A DNA stretch of 64,000 nucleotides, taken from positions 9,052,001 to 9,116,000 of the forward strand of contig CP053170.1 of NCBI GenBank assembly GCA_014607495.2. Direction: 5' to 3'. The first letter of the stretch is position 1. The number at the start of each line of letters is the position of its first letter. Shown here one piece after another: positions 53,350 through 64,000 of this stretch. The translations under genes and the position numbers were made by a program. The notes beneath the pieces are model-generated. The model made no database searches, was not told the DNA's origin, and was given only the letters and a program-made list of their open reading frames with translations. Source of the DNA: Carposina sasakii (taxonomy: Eukaryota > Arthropoda > Insecta > Lepidoptera > Carposinidae).

Positions 53350-53445
53350 AGAAATGGAAAAAAAAATCACCCGAGTGAGACTTGAACTCACAACCTCTTC
53401 GCACACCATGCTGTGCTCTAACCAACTGAGCTACCTTAACTTAAA
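53350..53445 (-). repeat. tRNA-like SINE fragment
   Basis: On the minus strand AAGGTAGCTCAGTTGGTTAG (A box) and TGTGAGTTCAAGTCTCAC (B box) are seen, followed by a T-rich run. The 5' and 3' acceptor halves do not pair and the flanks match the SINE body, so it is not a functional tRNA. Confidence 0.6.
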
Positions 53446-54064
53446 ACTTAACTTTTTATTATTATAGTGTATGAAGCTCAGGTATGAAGTTTACAGTAAA
53501 GTTGTAAATATTTTTGGCATCCATAGACAATATATTTTTTATGTATATTATTTAATTTATTTATGAAATATCCTTATAAAGTCCTAATAAATATCCTAAA
53601 AAAGTAAAAATAATCCTAATTATCATTCCACATTATTTGTTATTACTTATAATGTAACGGATTGCTGTCTGTACATGGAAGATATATAAGAAAAAATATA
53701 GAATACCTTTATCAACGCAATAGTACCCAAAACAATGATTTTTGGAATTTTTGTCTGTTTGTCGGTTTGTCTGTGCACGCTAATCTCAGAAACGGCTAAC
53801 CGATTTCGATGCAGTTTTCAGGAATATACAGTGACAGGTCCCACTTAACATATAGGCTACTTTTTATCCTGGGAAAATGTTTTTATCCCGGACAATTTCG
53901 ATATTTTGTTTTTTTTTTTGTCCCCTAGTAATTACTACGAGTATTATTATACTATTAGGGGCGTTCAGGCGATGAGCTAGCAACTAGTCACTGATTTTTT
54001 ACATCTTCATGTATGAATTTAAAAGCCTAGCAAATAAAAGGTCAGAAGCCTCATACACAAAATG

Positions 54065-54070
54065 TTTATT
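54065..54070 (-). terminator. Poly(A) signal of the secreted-protein gene
   Basis: Minus-strand AATAAA begins only five bases after the TGA stop at 54075-54077, so the 3' UTR may be about 25-35 bases long. Confidence 0.55.
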
Positions 54071-54074
54071 CCAC

Positions 54075-57000
54075 TCATCGCATGTCCATGTCGCGGTCTT
54101 CTTTCTCGTATTTCTGGTGCGGGAAGTAGGGCGAGGACTGGCTGTCGAAGGTGTCTTTGTCGTCCTCTATGGTAGGGTAGGGGTGGTTTGGCAGCGCCCC
54201 CATCCATTGTGGGTACCAGTAGAGACCCTGCAAGTGTTTGTTTTGAAAAATCTAGCATTTCCCGTTACTTAAAAGTCTTGATAAGATGGACTATTCATAT
54301 ACGGATTTTCTGAAATTGTCACTTATATATACTATACCCAAGGGCGGTTGGCGTAAGGCATGCAGCCGGCCGCTGACCCCATAAATAATGGGATGATTGC
54401 AGGAAGATGATGAATGATATGGACTATAATAGTTTGTAATAAATAGTTTCCTAAGATAGCGGTAGATAGGTACGCAAAAAGACAGCTAACAGGTTCCTTC
54501 ACGACCGCTACATGACGGCACGTTATCCTATCCTATATATCCAGGTGGTTCATCTAACTCTGTACTAGATTTGATTGATATCTGTTCAGCTTTTATTAAA
54601 TATATACCTTCATTTAGCAATTGAAGAATATCATAAATCAGTCGTCGATCGGTCGGTCGGTCGTATCAGCACTGTAGCAAATGAAGATCTGTGATCTCCA
54701 AAGATTTTCCATTACGCCTATGGAGATATCACCATACCAGCCCAAACCCCCTAAAGGAGGTCCCCTCGAAAGAAAGGCGCGATTTTATGTGGGTTCTATA
54801 CCTACCTAAGTATATCGTTTCAAATTAAATTTGCCACCTTTCCATGAACTTCTAGAATAACAAGCAAGGAACGTTACTTACCTTATTCGCCCCGGAGTTA
54901 CAGGTGAACCTGTCATCATGGATGTCTACAGCGTCCAGGTAGCTTTTGCCGGCTATCGAGCCGTAGTTCGGGGGGTACATGAAGAGACAGCCATCGAGAA
55001 TATCTGCAGAATGACAAATAGATGAAGGGTGATTAGGGGAAACGTACACACGCGCCTATGTTCCCAACATGGGGTAAAAACTGTAGGACCATCAGGAGAT
55101 TCAGCTTGGTGGAGCTAGATGTGACAGTTCAGTGACAAGTTGTAAGAGAACGTATGATATAAACGGAAGCAGATGCAGCTGATGTATTCTAGTTCAGGTC
55201 CTCATCGGCATAGGTATTTTTATAGGGATGAGTGGAAGAAAAAGACATAGGTATTACGTCAGGTTCATGAGGCTGTGCTAGCTGTAGCTGGGCTGTGTTC
55301 TTTACCTTGCCTTGAAATGCCTTTTCTTGAAATTAATGAGACTTTGCGATGGTGCTCAATCTTATTAGCTTTTTGTGGATGCATAGATAAAATACACGGC
55401 TGTAGTCCCTAATTGAGGTATCCAGATATGCAGGATCCTGAAGAAGATGCTGCAGCCGCGTTTAGGATAGCATCTTGTGAATAGCTCAAATAAGTATTGA
55501 ATTAGTGCTTTTAGTGCGAGATACCCACGGCATGGGGTGGTAGAAATTCTACTCTGCCGGCACCACGCGCAAAAACCCCCCATGGCAGTAGCTTTGTGGC
55601 GTGCTCTGTGGGAGGCCTACGTCCAGCAGTGGACTGCAATAGGCTGACGACGATTATGAATTCAAGCAGCTGATTGAGCTGGAGTTTGATTGATTGATTG
55701 ATTTGATTGATTGGACTATACATACAAGGAACGGTGATGTTCTCTTCTTCGGGCTCTTCAGGCTTCGGCGTTGGCTCCACGTATGGAGGTACAGGATCTA
55801 TGCCGGTGCCTGGTTCACCAGGTATTAGGAATGGACCTGGAATTGCCAAGTCTTTAGTTCTGGCTTCCGTAAAAGCAGCTTTAGTATTATAAATTTTGAA
55901 AGAAACCATATTGTGCCGACCCCAAATATAATGGGATAGTGAGGATAGTGCGTGAGCGTTCCCAACTAATATTATAAATGGGAAAGTAAGGTTGTTCATT
56001 TGTTCCTCTTTACGCTTTATTTATTCAAGCAATGTTCATGAAATTTTACATACTTACATACAGGATGTGGGTGACAGCGAGGCAAATACTGAAATGCTGA
56101 ACAAGTACCATTGTGTTGAGTTATGCGACAGTGTTATTACTCGCAGGAAATGTATTTTTGATTTGATTATCAGTAATCTTTGCTCTGCGCGCCAATTGTA
56201 TCGGGCGATCCTGTGACAAATTTAATGGGCTTATTGATTATTGTGCGATACATTACTGTTTTTTGAATCCTTAGGGATTGATCAGTTATTTGAACTATTT
56301 TGAATACAATTTTTTTTAAAACTACATTTTGGTCAAAATTTTATTTTTAAGTCATTATCTAAGGCCTAATTAATCGAACTAAACTATTTTTTCATAATAA
56401 TAGGTATGAAAAAAAAATGTCGGAAAAATTTGGAATTTTCCTGCGAAATTTTCAGTGTTTTCCGCCTCTGAATTATGGTCTGAAGTCATGGTATTAATAT
56501 TTCCCTGGCTGTCACAAACACCCTGTATAGTTGGGAGTTCCTACGGAATAAGTACGGAAGTAAGGCTACATTCTAAATTCCACGCGGACGAAGTCGCGGC
56601 TTGTTTTCGCGCGGCAGACTATGCATTGCAAAAACTACTGGCTGTAGAAAGCTGAAATTTGGCATGTACAGAGTCTAGAGGAGCACTAAGAAAGGTTTTA
56701 GTTATTTATTTATTTATAAATCGATATTCCCATGAGAACGGGGAAAAACGAAGTATTCAAGCTTTACGCGGACGCAGACGTGGGCGGCCACTACTTAATT
56801 ATAAAATCACCTCCGTAGTTATTGGTGTAGTTCCACTCGCAGACGTGGTGGTCGCATACCAGCGGAGTGTGGCGCTCCTTCGTGTAGTATGTGTAGCCGT
56901 TTGGTATCGTCTGTACATACAAAAAAGGTTCGAGCGTTTAAGCATTTAAGTCATCATCGTAATGATTGGCTAAAGATGGCTGCAATGATTTGTGCGGGTA

Positions 57001-60000
57001 GTGAAAAGGGAATGGAAACAATTTCTGCACGAAAACGGCGATGGTATCTCCTCGATTTTCGCTAATCTCTTCCTTTCCCAACAAGTTACAAAAGCATTTG
57101 AAATGTAAGTGTCCTCACCAACAAGAAGTCATGATGTCGATACCGTAGCCCCTGTATGTTGAAGTCCAGTATGAATGACCCTGAAGCGATGATGCAAGAG
57201 GTAGCTGTCAGGGGTGGCAGCTTGTACATCACCAAGCCACACTTGACTATAGCTTTGGGCAGGGCGATGACGTCGCGTTCCCGTTGCATCAGCTTCTTGA
57301 AGGGAAATCTGGAATATATAATGAAGCACTAATGGTGGTGGGGTTGATGGTAGATACATTTTAGTTCCATTACAGTTCAGTTCAGTTCCTACATCGATTA
57401 CAGGATTATATTCTGTTAGTACCCCTTTGTTGATAACTGAATTAATAGTAGGTTATAGCAGACAGAGGTATAGTAGGTAATGTCTTATAATCTTCTTGCC
57501 CTTATGCAATTTTATTTATGGGGTTGGCGCATCATGATTTCTTTTGAAACTCGTATTGCCAAGGATTTGGATTCAGTGTCACGGCCAGCTGCCTACCTAA
57601 AGCTAACTCTTTTCGGGTATTGCTAAGCCTAGTGTCAATTTTAGGATAACATAATACATCATCATCATCATTATCAGCCTATTGCAGTCCACTGCTGGAC
57701 GTAGGCCTCCCCCAGGGCACGACACAACACTGCCATGAGGGGTATTTGCCCATAGTCACCACGCTGGGCAGACGGGTTGGTGACCGCAAGTTTGTATTTT
57801 GGACTATGTTGTCAACACGGGAGGCGCTGCTGCCCACCTTCCGGAAACATAATACATAAATTGAGATAAATTCAGTGATACAGGCCCGTGACTAGGATCG
57901 AACATACGACTTCCAACTGAAAGGAGCACGCCTTTTGGGCTATCACCTTCTCTACTAGTCACAGGATCGCCTGATAAAATGGGAAAGAAAACGGTCTAAT
58001 TAGTTCTAAAAGTTTGCTATAGGACATTATATGGGGTATCCTAAGTAATATGACCTACCACTTACCTGAATATACAAATGCCTATATGGCATTCCAAACC
58101 ATGGAGGTAGTTGTCAGTAGGGAAGGATATACTAGGATCATCCAGCAGGTAGTATTTAGGCTCGTCGTGGTAATGCAAGAAGCCCAGGAAGACGAAGGAC
58201 CTGTCCTTGCAATATGGCGCTGGTCCGCGGCCTAGGTAGTATATATCGCTGTAAAGCTCTGACATGAATATGTATATGTTCTTTCCGCAGTAGAATTCTG
58301 GAATAGACAAAATGTCTTATTGTATAGACTGTAACTTGCTTCAGCGATGTGAGTTTATGTATTTAGTAGGTAAATCGTGTTGGTGATGCCTAAAGACAAA
58401 CTTAAAAACATCTTTTAGGAGTCACTAGTCAGTCAGATTTATTTAACGTATGTTCGCTGGTGATAGGTATTGCTACCAAACAGATAGTATGAGAGGAAGA
58501 CAAGGGTTTCCTAATTAAAACAAGATGGGGAATTACTAAAAACCGTATCTATAAACAAGGAAAGGAATCAATTGGTTGTAATGATTATTTTCATTCTGTA
58601 GTTATGAAATTAAAGATGGGACGGTCAAAACGGGGGAGTCCTATGTTTAGCAGTGGATTTAATGGGCAGAAAAGAAATCAATTTGTTTCCGAAACAAAAA
58701 ATAGTGGCTTTTAAACAAACTAACATAGAAACATGAAGTATGGCAGATCAAGCAAGGGACAAAGAAGTACCTTGACTAAGATAGAACTCCATTGGCACCG
58801 GTCCCCCGGTGTACGTGGCTTTCCTCTCCGCTGCTATCGAGTTGTGATTCTCGTACATCGTGAGCATATTGTCGATGACGTCATCTAGTGTTATAAGCAG
58901 TACCTGAGGAATTAGTACACCTACATTTAGGGCCGATTTTTCTAACGATCAGGGATAAAGATGCTATCTTTGGGACAACATTAATTCCTTTAGATTGAAC
59001 ATATTTTATGATTAGAGTGGACAAATGTTTACAGAAAGATTGATGAATTTTCTCTATTGTACTCCAACAACAGTTTACATACAAAGGAGAACTTAATGTC
59101 CACAGCAGAATTCTCTAGCAGCTAACTTTGTTACGTACTGTACAAAATGCGTGAGGTGTTTTTGTTATGCTGGATCTTTATGAACGTACCTAAGTCAGGT
59201 TATCGTTGATTGCTATTTTACGGAATTTATTTCGTAACAGCGTCTTCAAGAATTTGTGAAAGTGCAGCCCTAAGAAAACTAGTTTTTCCCTTACATAAAT
59301 AACTACCTACTACAAGTAGGAAATGCCTTGAATACCTAAGTGGAATTATGGTACCTTTAGCTCTTGGATGTGCAGTTTTATAAATCGTCCCAAATGGTCG
59401 GTGGCTATGTGGACTCTCTCGTTGATCATGTACTGAAAACAATTTACAATATAAAATCTATAGGGGAGAGTTGGATATTACCGCGCGGTTGATAATTCCG
59501 CGCATCAGAATATATCAAAAACTATCCACTAGTTTTGCGATACAGTGCATAAAACTCGAAGCTCGACATGCCTACACCCTACCCCGTGCATCGCCGGTAC
59601 TTTCCAGGCGACGATGGAGACAGCATGTCTTGCAGAAGTTTTTTCCGTATTCCTTATAACATTTTGTAGATACTTTTCATAAGAGGTAAGTGATTTGATA
59701 CCATAAATTTTTAAAGCTTATACAATGTAGAATTAATGTTACTTATACGTTTTTACATACTTTAAACATTTCAATATTATTTGGAAGTTAAAAATTAAAA
59801 TGACCAAGTTTGACAATATCGCGCCTCGGGGCGCGAAATTATCAACTATGAAAAAAACATACATACAAATCAACATAGTATAATTTTATTTTATTTTCGT
59901 TTTAGATGGATAAATCTGTGCCAAGGAATAAGAAAAAGTCATGGGATCTAGAAAATATGAACATTTCATTAAAATAATAATAAAGAATTCAAGATTTTCT

Positions 60001-62880
60001 TACATATACCTATCGTCATAATTTATATAGGTAGCGATCTAATTTTTTAAACAGGATTTGGGTACCCTTGGGGTTTCCTTAACTTCTTGTAAAAAGTCTT
60101 TGATTTGTACTAATTTTTTATTAATATTATTTTGGTTACTTACCCATTTATGTAGGTACTATTTCATCAAACCTAAGCACGGTATTATCGAACCAGTTTG
60201 ACAATACCACGCTTTTAAAGGTCTTTGTAATTCTACAATAATTAATTTCTATTTCAACTTTGGATTTTTTTGTCATATGGTATGTGAACCTGAATAAATG
60301 TTCTACTAATTATTGCATTTTGTTTAATTTAATATCAAACGTTTTCCTAATTATGGGTCCAAGTCCTTAAGGGCTCGGTAATATCCAACTCTCCCCTACC
60401 TCTGTTTTTTTCCTGTGCTGATGCGGAGTTTCACTAGAATACATCAGCTGCATCTCCTTCCGTGCATGTCGTAGAAGTCGACTGAGGAACTCAGACAGTG
60501 GCGATATCTCAGACAGCAAGTTGTGACAGATCCTTTACTGACCCCACTATGCTAAACGTGGCTGTAGGATCTTATAGAATAGAATAGAACAGAATAGAAT
60601 AGAACAGAATAGAATAGTTTTTTATTTGAGAATTACACATACACGGACAGAAACAACATAGAACAAGACAATAGAAATAGGGTAGAAATAGTTACAGATC
60701 AAAAGTAGTAGGTAGACAGGCAGAAGCAGACATGTAAAGAAGAACAGTAAGAAGGAACTGTGTGCCCTATTTGGAGCCCGTCAGTCACGTCCCGTCCCTT
60801 TTCAGCTGGATGCTGCTAAGACAAGATAGGCGTGCCTACCTTGCAAGCAGCGCTGGTTTTCAAAAGGGACCAATTAGGAGCTGACGTTACAGAAGGTATG
60901 TTCCTATAGAATATACATACATACATAAGTTACAGATTATAATATATAAATATATGTACATATCCATAAGTTAAAAATAAATATGTAGGTAAGTAATAAC
61001 ATACAAAATATATAAACAAGGCAATGCAATAATATACTAATATCTTAATAGCAATTATATAGTAAATTTTAGAATTTAGCGAGATCCAATTATGGCGCCT
61101 CTGCTGTTTGCTCCTAATAATATATACCTATATCTTTACCATTTACGCGCCCTCTAGGATTTGGTGCCTGGAGCGACTGCTCCGTTCGCATTATAGGCGG
61201 GCCGGCCCTGAACATAGGAATGTATACAAGCCCTAGCCCTAGCTTGGCAGCTATGGATTTTAGAGCTCATGTTTTCTCTGGTCGTCAATACCTGATCCTC
61301 AGCAGTCTTGACCCGCATCATCTCGTTCTGGTATAGCCACAAGTTGTCCAGCTTGTCGGTAGGATCGTGACCGTAGATCTCGAAGGCGTCGATGATCATC
61401 GCCAGGGTGAGATTCTCGTTGGGCTCGAGGCAGCATGGATGGTTGCGGATGTTGTATGGCAGCTGGGTAGTGTCAATTTGTTACGAATTTTACGTGATTT
61501 ATCGACTGTTTATCAATTTTACTTGACTGCGCCAGAAGAAGAGTTATGTTTTTGAGTGTATCTCTCTATATTTCTTTGGCACGTTCTGCCTGGCTAGCAC
61601 GACCACGTAAAGTAGATATACGATAAAGGATTTCGTATAGTATCTATACCACCATTATTATCGATTTCACGAACATGACCAATGGAACGATACAATATGT
61701 TAAGAGTTATCACATACCATGATACGATAAAGCGCAAGATAAGTTAAACAAATGTTTCTAGAGTAAAAAATATGTTTTTCTTTTTTCAATTGTCGTTCAT
61801 TCTTTTTTTTCTTTTTTCATTTTTAACATCAGTTGTCATGTAAACTGCTCTAACATAACCAGCGAAACACGATATGATAAATCTATTTATCGACTAGCTG
61901 TCAAAATACGATAGATATTAGCCGCCATGTTGAATGTTATCGATACTAATTACTAATAATTTAATTTTAGTGGGCTATTTTATTTTTTTAATTTTTACAA
62001 TTAGCTAGGCAAACATTTGACCGCCATCGTGCCTGATGTTAAGCAAGATGCTGCCTAGGGAGGTACATGTTTTCCTAGAAAGTGCCTATTCACTCTAGCT
62101 TTGAAGAGACCAATGTTGTAGTGCTTTCATAGCTTTTCGCTAAGCATACCCTTTTTGTTACACCCTGTATGGTCAAGACGTGCGCCTGTATGGTTCAGTC
62201 GGAAGGCGTGAGTCCGATTCATGTCCGATCCCAGGCCCATGCCTGTACCACTGAATTTATTTCATGTATGAATTTTCCGAGGAGGGTTGGCATCAGGCAG
62301 GCGGCCGGAGTAAAACAAATGCCATATCTTTGGCAATATGAGTTTCGAAAGAAACCATAATATATTGCGCATGATAATGGGATGAGGACAGGAAGATGAT
62401 GTTCTTAAATAGAACTACCGTATCATCATGACCTTGATATTGACAGATCGAATTGGGAATGACCCTAGTTCCTGACCTTTCCCACTAAGTGTCATCATTC
62501 ATCATTATCAGCCATTATCATTATCATCATATACAGTCCACTGCTGGACGTAGGCCTCCCCTAGGGCACGCCACAAGACTGCCATGAGGGGTATTTGCCC
62601 ATAGTCACCACGCTGGGCAGGCGGGTTGGTGACCGCGGTTTGTATTTTGGACTATATTGTCGACACGGGAGGCGCTGCTGCCCACCTCCCGGAAACCCTT
62701 AATCGCCTCGTACGATACCCACGGGTAGACATGGGGTGGTACGAATTCTATTCTGCCGGCACCATGCGGCTAAGTGTATATGTATAGGTATAATTAATGG
62801 ATTTGTAAAATAATTACCGTAATTTGCACCCAGGCGAGCCATGTCGCGAGCAAAACGCACGCGCGTAAGTAAACGTCCAT
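54075..62880 (-). CDS. Uncharacterised secreted Cys-containing protein, ~450 aa
   Basis: I do not recognise the family. Ten minus-strand exons join in frame with GT/AG borders: 62818-62880, 61292-61462, 59355-59432, 58771-58903, 58066-58297, 57119-57308, 56811-56910, 55726-55836, 54882-55003 and 54075-54227 (450 residues). Exon 1 is a signal peptide: MDVYLRACVLLATWLAWVQ. The mature part begins LPYNIRNHPCCLEPNENLTL. It has several Tyr/Asp-rich blocks (FMSELYSDIYYLGRGPAPYC; FLHYHDEPKYYLLDDPSI), a CDHHVCEWNYT motif with a likely N-glycosylation site, and a Pro/Glu-rich linker (EPTPKPEEPEEENITVP). The tail, after CLFMYPPNYGSIAGKSYL, is Asp/Lys rich (YEKEDRDMDMR). About 14-15 cysteines are consistent with disulfides. 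No transmembrane segment follows the signal. An alternative ATG upstream in another frame gives a short unrelated frame. Exon structure is well supported; function unknown. Confidence 0.85.
55505..55655 (-). repeat. Interspersed repeat fragment with adjoining (TGAT)n
   Basis: The 4318-4590 family in inverse orientation (GGGAGGCCTACGTCCAGCAG). It is followed at 55685-55712 by a short TGAT tandem run next to the donor of exon 8 of the secreted-protein gene. Confidence 0.65.
56061..56525. mobile_element. TA-flanked MITE (CAGGATGTGGGTGACAGCG)
   Basis: Left CAGGATGTGGGTGACAGCGA and right CCTGGCTGTCACAAACACCC-TG are inverted, each flanked by TA. A partial relative (TTGCCTGGCTGTCACCCACA) lies at 63370-63472. 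No transposase. Confidence 0.75.
57660..57850 (+). repeat. Interspersed repeat (family of 4318-4590)
   Basis: GCCTATTGCAGTCCACTGCT, GGACGTAGGCCTCCCCCAGG and GCGCTGCTGCCCACCTTCCG. It lies in intron 5 of the secreted-protein gene and is followed by a SINE-like ACAGGCCCGTGACTAGGATC fragment. Confidence 0.65.
59463..60396 (+). mobile_element. TIR element with GCGC-rich motifs, full copy
   Basis: It starts GGGGAGAGTTGGATATTACC and ends GGTAATATCCAACTCTCCCC, flanked by TA on both sides. Internally the pattern (AC)AATATCGCGC or AATACCACGC recurs at least three times in both orientations. Length 934 bp, no transposase. A copy cut by the window edge is at 1-305 in inverse orientation. It lies in intron 2 of the secreted-protein gene. 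Confidence 0.85.
60566..60620. repeat. (AGAAT)n microsatellite
   Basis: ATAGAATAGAATAGAACAGA continues for about 50 bases with occasional AGAAC units; it adjoins LINE-like debris (60620-60900). Confidence 0.85.
61845..62170. repeat. Stack of three repeat fragments
   Basis: 61845-61960 is the inverse of the 26285-26430 repeat. 61990-62120 is the inverse of the CR1-like 3' end (TTAGCTAGGCAAACATTTGA). About 62130-62168 is the right end of the CAGGATGTAACAAAAAGGG MITE, ending CCCTTTTTGTTACACCCTG. Confidence 0.6.
62275..62770 (+). repeat. LINE-derived fragments before exon 1 of the secreted-protein gene
   Basis: 62275-62400 is the GAGGAGGGTTGGCATCAGGC family. 62525-62770 is the 4318-4590 family (ACTGCTGGACGTAGGCCTCC, GGTGACCGCGGTTTG). 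Both lie in intron 1, within 50-500 bases of the signal-peptide exon. Confidence 0.65.
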
Positions 62881-64000
62881 TTTGGCAACATGGCGGCCCT
62901 TGAAAGCGGCGCGTGCGCACCCAACGCAATTAACTGATTGCCAATTTGCTTGATTACTTCGTTTGTTTGAGAAGTATCGAGAATTTATCGATATGTTGTT
63001 GTTCATCGTATACATATAAATTCGATGCATGTAACCGATATATGTTCATTTGCACATATTATAAAACGCTCTATGTCCTCTTTAGGCGATGAGCTAACAG
63101 CTTGCCATTAAACTTTTACATCTGTCCCAGCTATATTTAATCATGCGGGTCTGGCTATCTCATTTTGGGAACTAATTTTTTTTTTGTTTAGTTAATCCCG
63201 AACGAAAGGCAAGGGGAACTAAGCCCATACAGCCATTGTCTTTAGTATATGATTTCTGAATTTATGATGGATGATAATGATGAATGGAAACGTCGGGAAA
63301 ATCCTCAAGAATAAGTGTAAAGTTAGTCAAAATGAAAATTAATTGCGGAAACAACTTACATGAAGAGATCGTATTCTGGCTAAAGTTTTAAGTTTTACAC
63401 TGTCGTGTAACTCAACACAATGGTACTTGTTCAGCATTTCAGTATTTGCCTGGCTGTCACCCACACTCTGTATACAGGATGTAACAAAGAGGGGAATGTT
63501 AAGCGAAAAGCTACGTAAATAGCCCACTGTAGAGAACCTATCCACAAAATTTGAGGCTCGAAATCACATGTTTTTTTTCCCGATAGTATGGAGATTTTTT
63601 TAATATCTCAGGAATTTTCATACAATCTTGAAAAATAAACATGTGATTTCGAGTCTCAAATTTTGTGGATAGGTTCTCTACAGTAGGCTTTTTACGTAGC
63701 TTTTCGCTTAACATACCCTTTTTGTTACACCCTGTATATGTATCCCGTTTGAGGAACAGGGGTCGTATTATGTACTTCTTAAAAACCAGGCAAGTTCCAG
63801 GCAATCCATTTTACTGGGTTAGATCTAATTCATATTATGACCTTCGTTATTCAAACTGTCTTCTGTCTGGATAGTTTGTCTATGTTCTGTCTGGATAGTT
63901 TGTCTATGGCTGGTTTGTGGAACAGCAGGTTATATGAGACCCCACAGCCACGTATAGCATAGAGGAGGGAGGGGGCAAATATAAAAGATCAGTGACTAGT
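62881..64000. other. Upstream of the secreted-protein gene; repeats at window end
   Basis: 62881-63060 is the presumed promoter/5' UTR. Then come an inverted copy of the 13262-13680 repeat (63180-63320), a partial MITE (63370-63472) and a MITE at 63475-63734. The final 265 bases show LINE-like debris only. Confidence 0.5.
63475..63734. mobile_element. TA-flanked MITE, near-complete
   Basis: CAGGATGTAACAAAGAGGGG at the left and CCCTTTTTGTTACACCCTG at the right, TA on both sides, 260 bp. Same family and length as 14525-14784. Confidence 0.8.

Larger units (their letters stand above)
52952..54064. other. Intergenic, tail-to-tail between TTC4 and the secreted-protein gene
   Basis: No exon seen. 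It contains the second copy of the small palindromic MITE (53096-53212), a tRNA-like repeat (53350-53445) and a Helitron-like fragment (53640-53940, with CTAATCTCAGAAACGGCTAA and AACCGATTTCGATGCAG). Confidence 0.5.

Overview
This is a nuclear genomic window from an insect, very probably a moth or butterfly (Lepidoptera). The evidence is seven spliced animal genes with GT-AG introns, AT-rich non-coding DNA, and a dense load of repeats of the kind common in lepidopterans: Helitron-like elements ending in CTAG, tRNA-derived SINEs, TA-flanked MITEs, and RTE/CR1-like LINE fragments. No bacterial-style operon, CRISPR array or rRNA gene is present.

Gene layout from left to right. ZMYND10 (+, 5' exons outside the window) converges on RpS12 (-). 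RpS12 starts at a TOP-type promoter near 13166. CDC14 phosphatase (+, 19 coding exons, 15225-28919) carries the complex I assembly factor NDUFAF4 as an intronless same-strand gene inside one intron (20389-21045). METTL3, the catalytic m6A RNA methyltransferase (-, 13 coding exons, 29597-47224), converges on CDC14. Then follow NDUFB9 (+, complex I B22, three exons), TTC4 (+, HSP90 co-chaperone, three exons), and a ten-exon secreted protein of about 450 residues that I do not recognise (-, 54075-62880). I rebuilt exon chains by joining open segments at GT/AG borders. Every chain keeps reading frame from end to end. There is no functional unit: the shared roles (two complex I proteins, several housekeeping genes) look coincidental.

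The most unusual structure is in METTL3. About 2.6 kb of intron 10 is a minisatellite of roughly 70 units (31 or 41 bp). Each unit is a copy of the exon 10/intron 10 junction: the last ~15 exonic bases plus the 5' splice site. The real exon end is the last unit of the array. Intron 11 also opens with an older, degenerate 31-bp-period array that begins at its own 5' splice site. The 3' splice site of exon 6 is duplicated 108 bp upstream in intron 5. Splice-junction duplication therefore seems to have happened repeatedly in this one gene. Intron 3 of METTL3 also holds an apparently intact Tc1/mariner-superfamily transposon with ~488-bp terminal inverted repeats. Other repeat structures include a hAT-like MITE split by a Helitron-like element exactly between A and T, several foldbacks, and a family of GCGC-rich TIR elements near both window ends.
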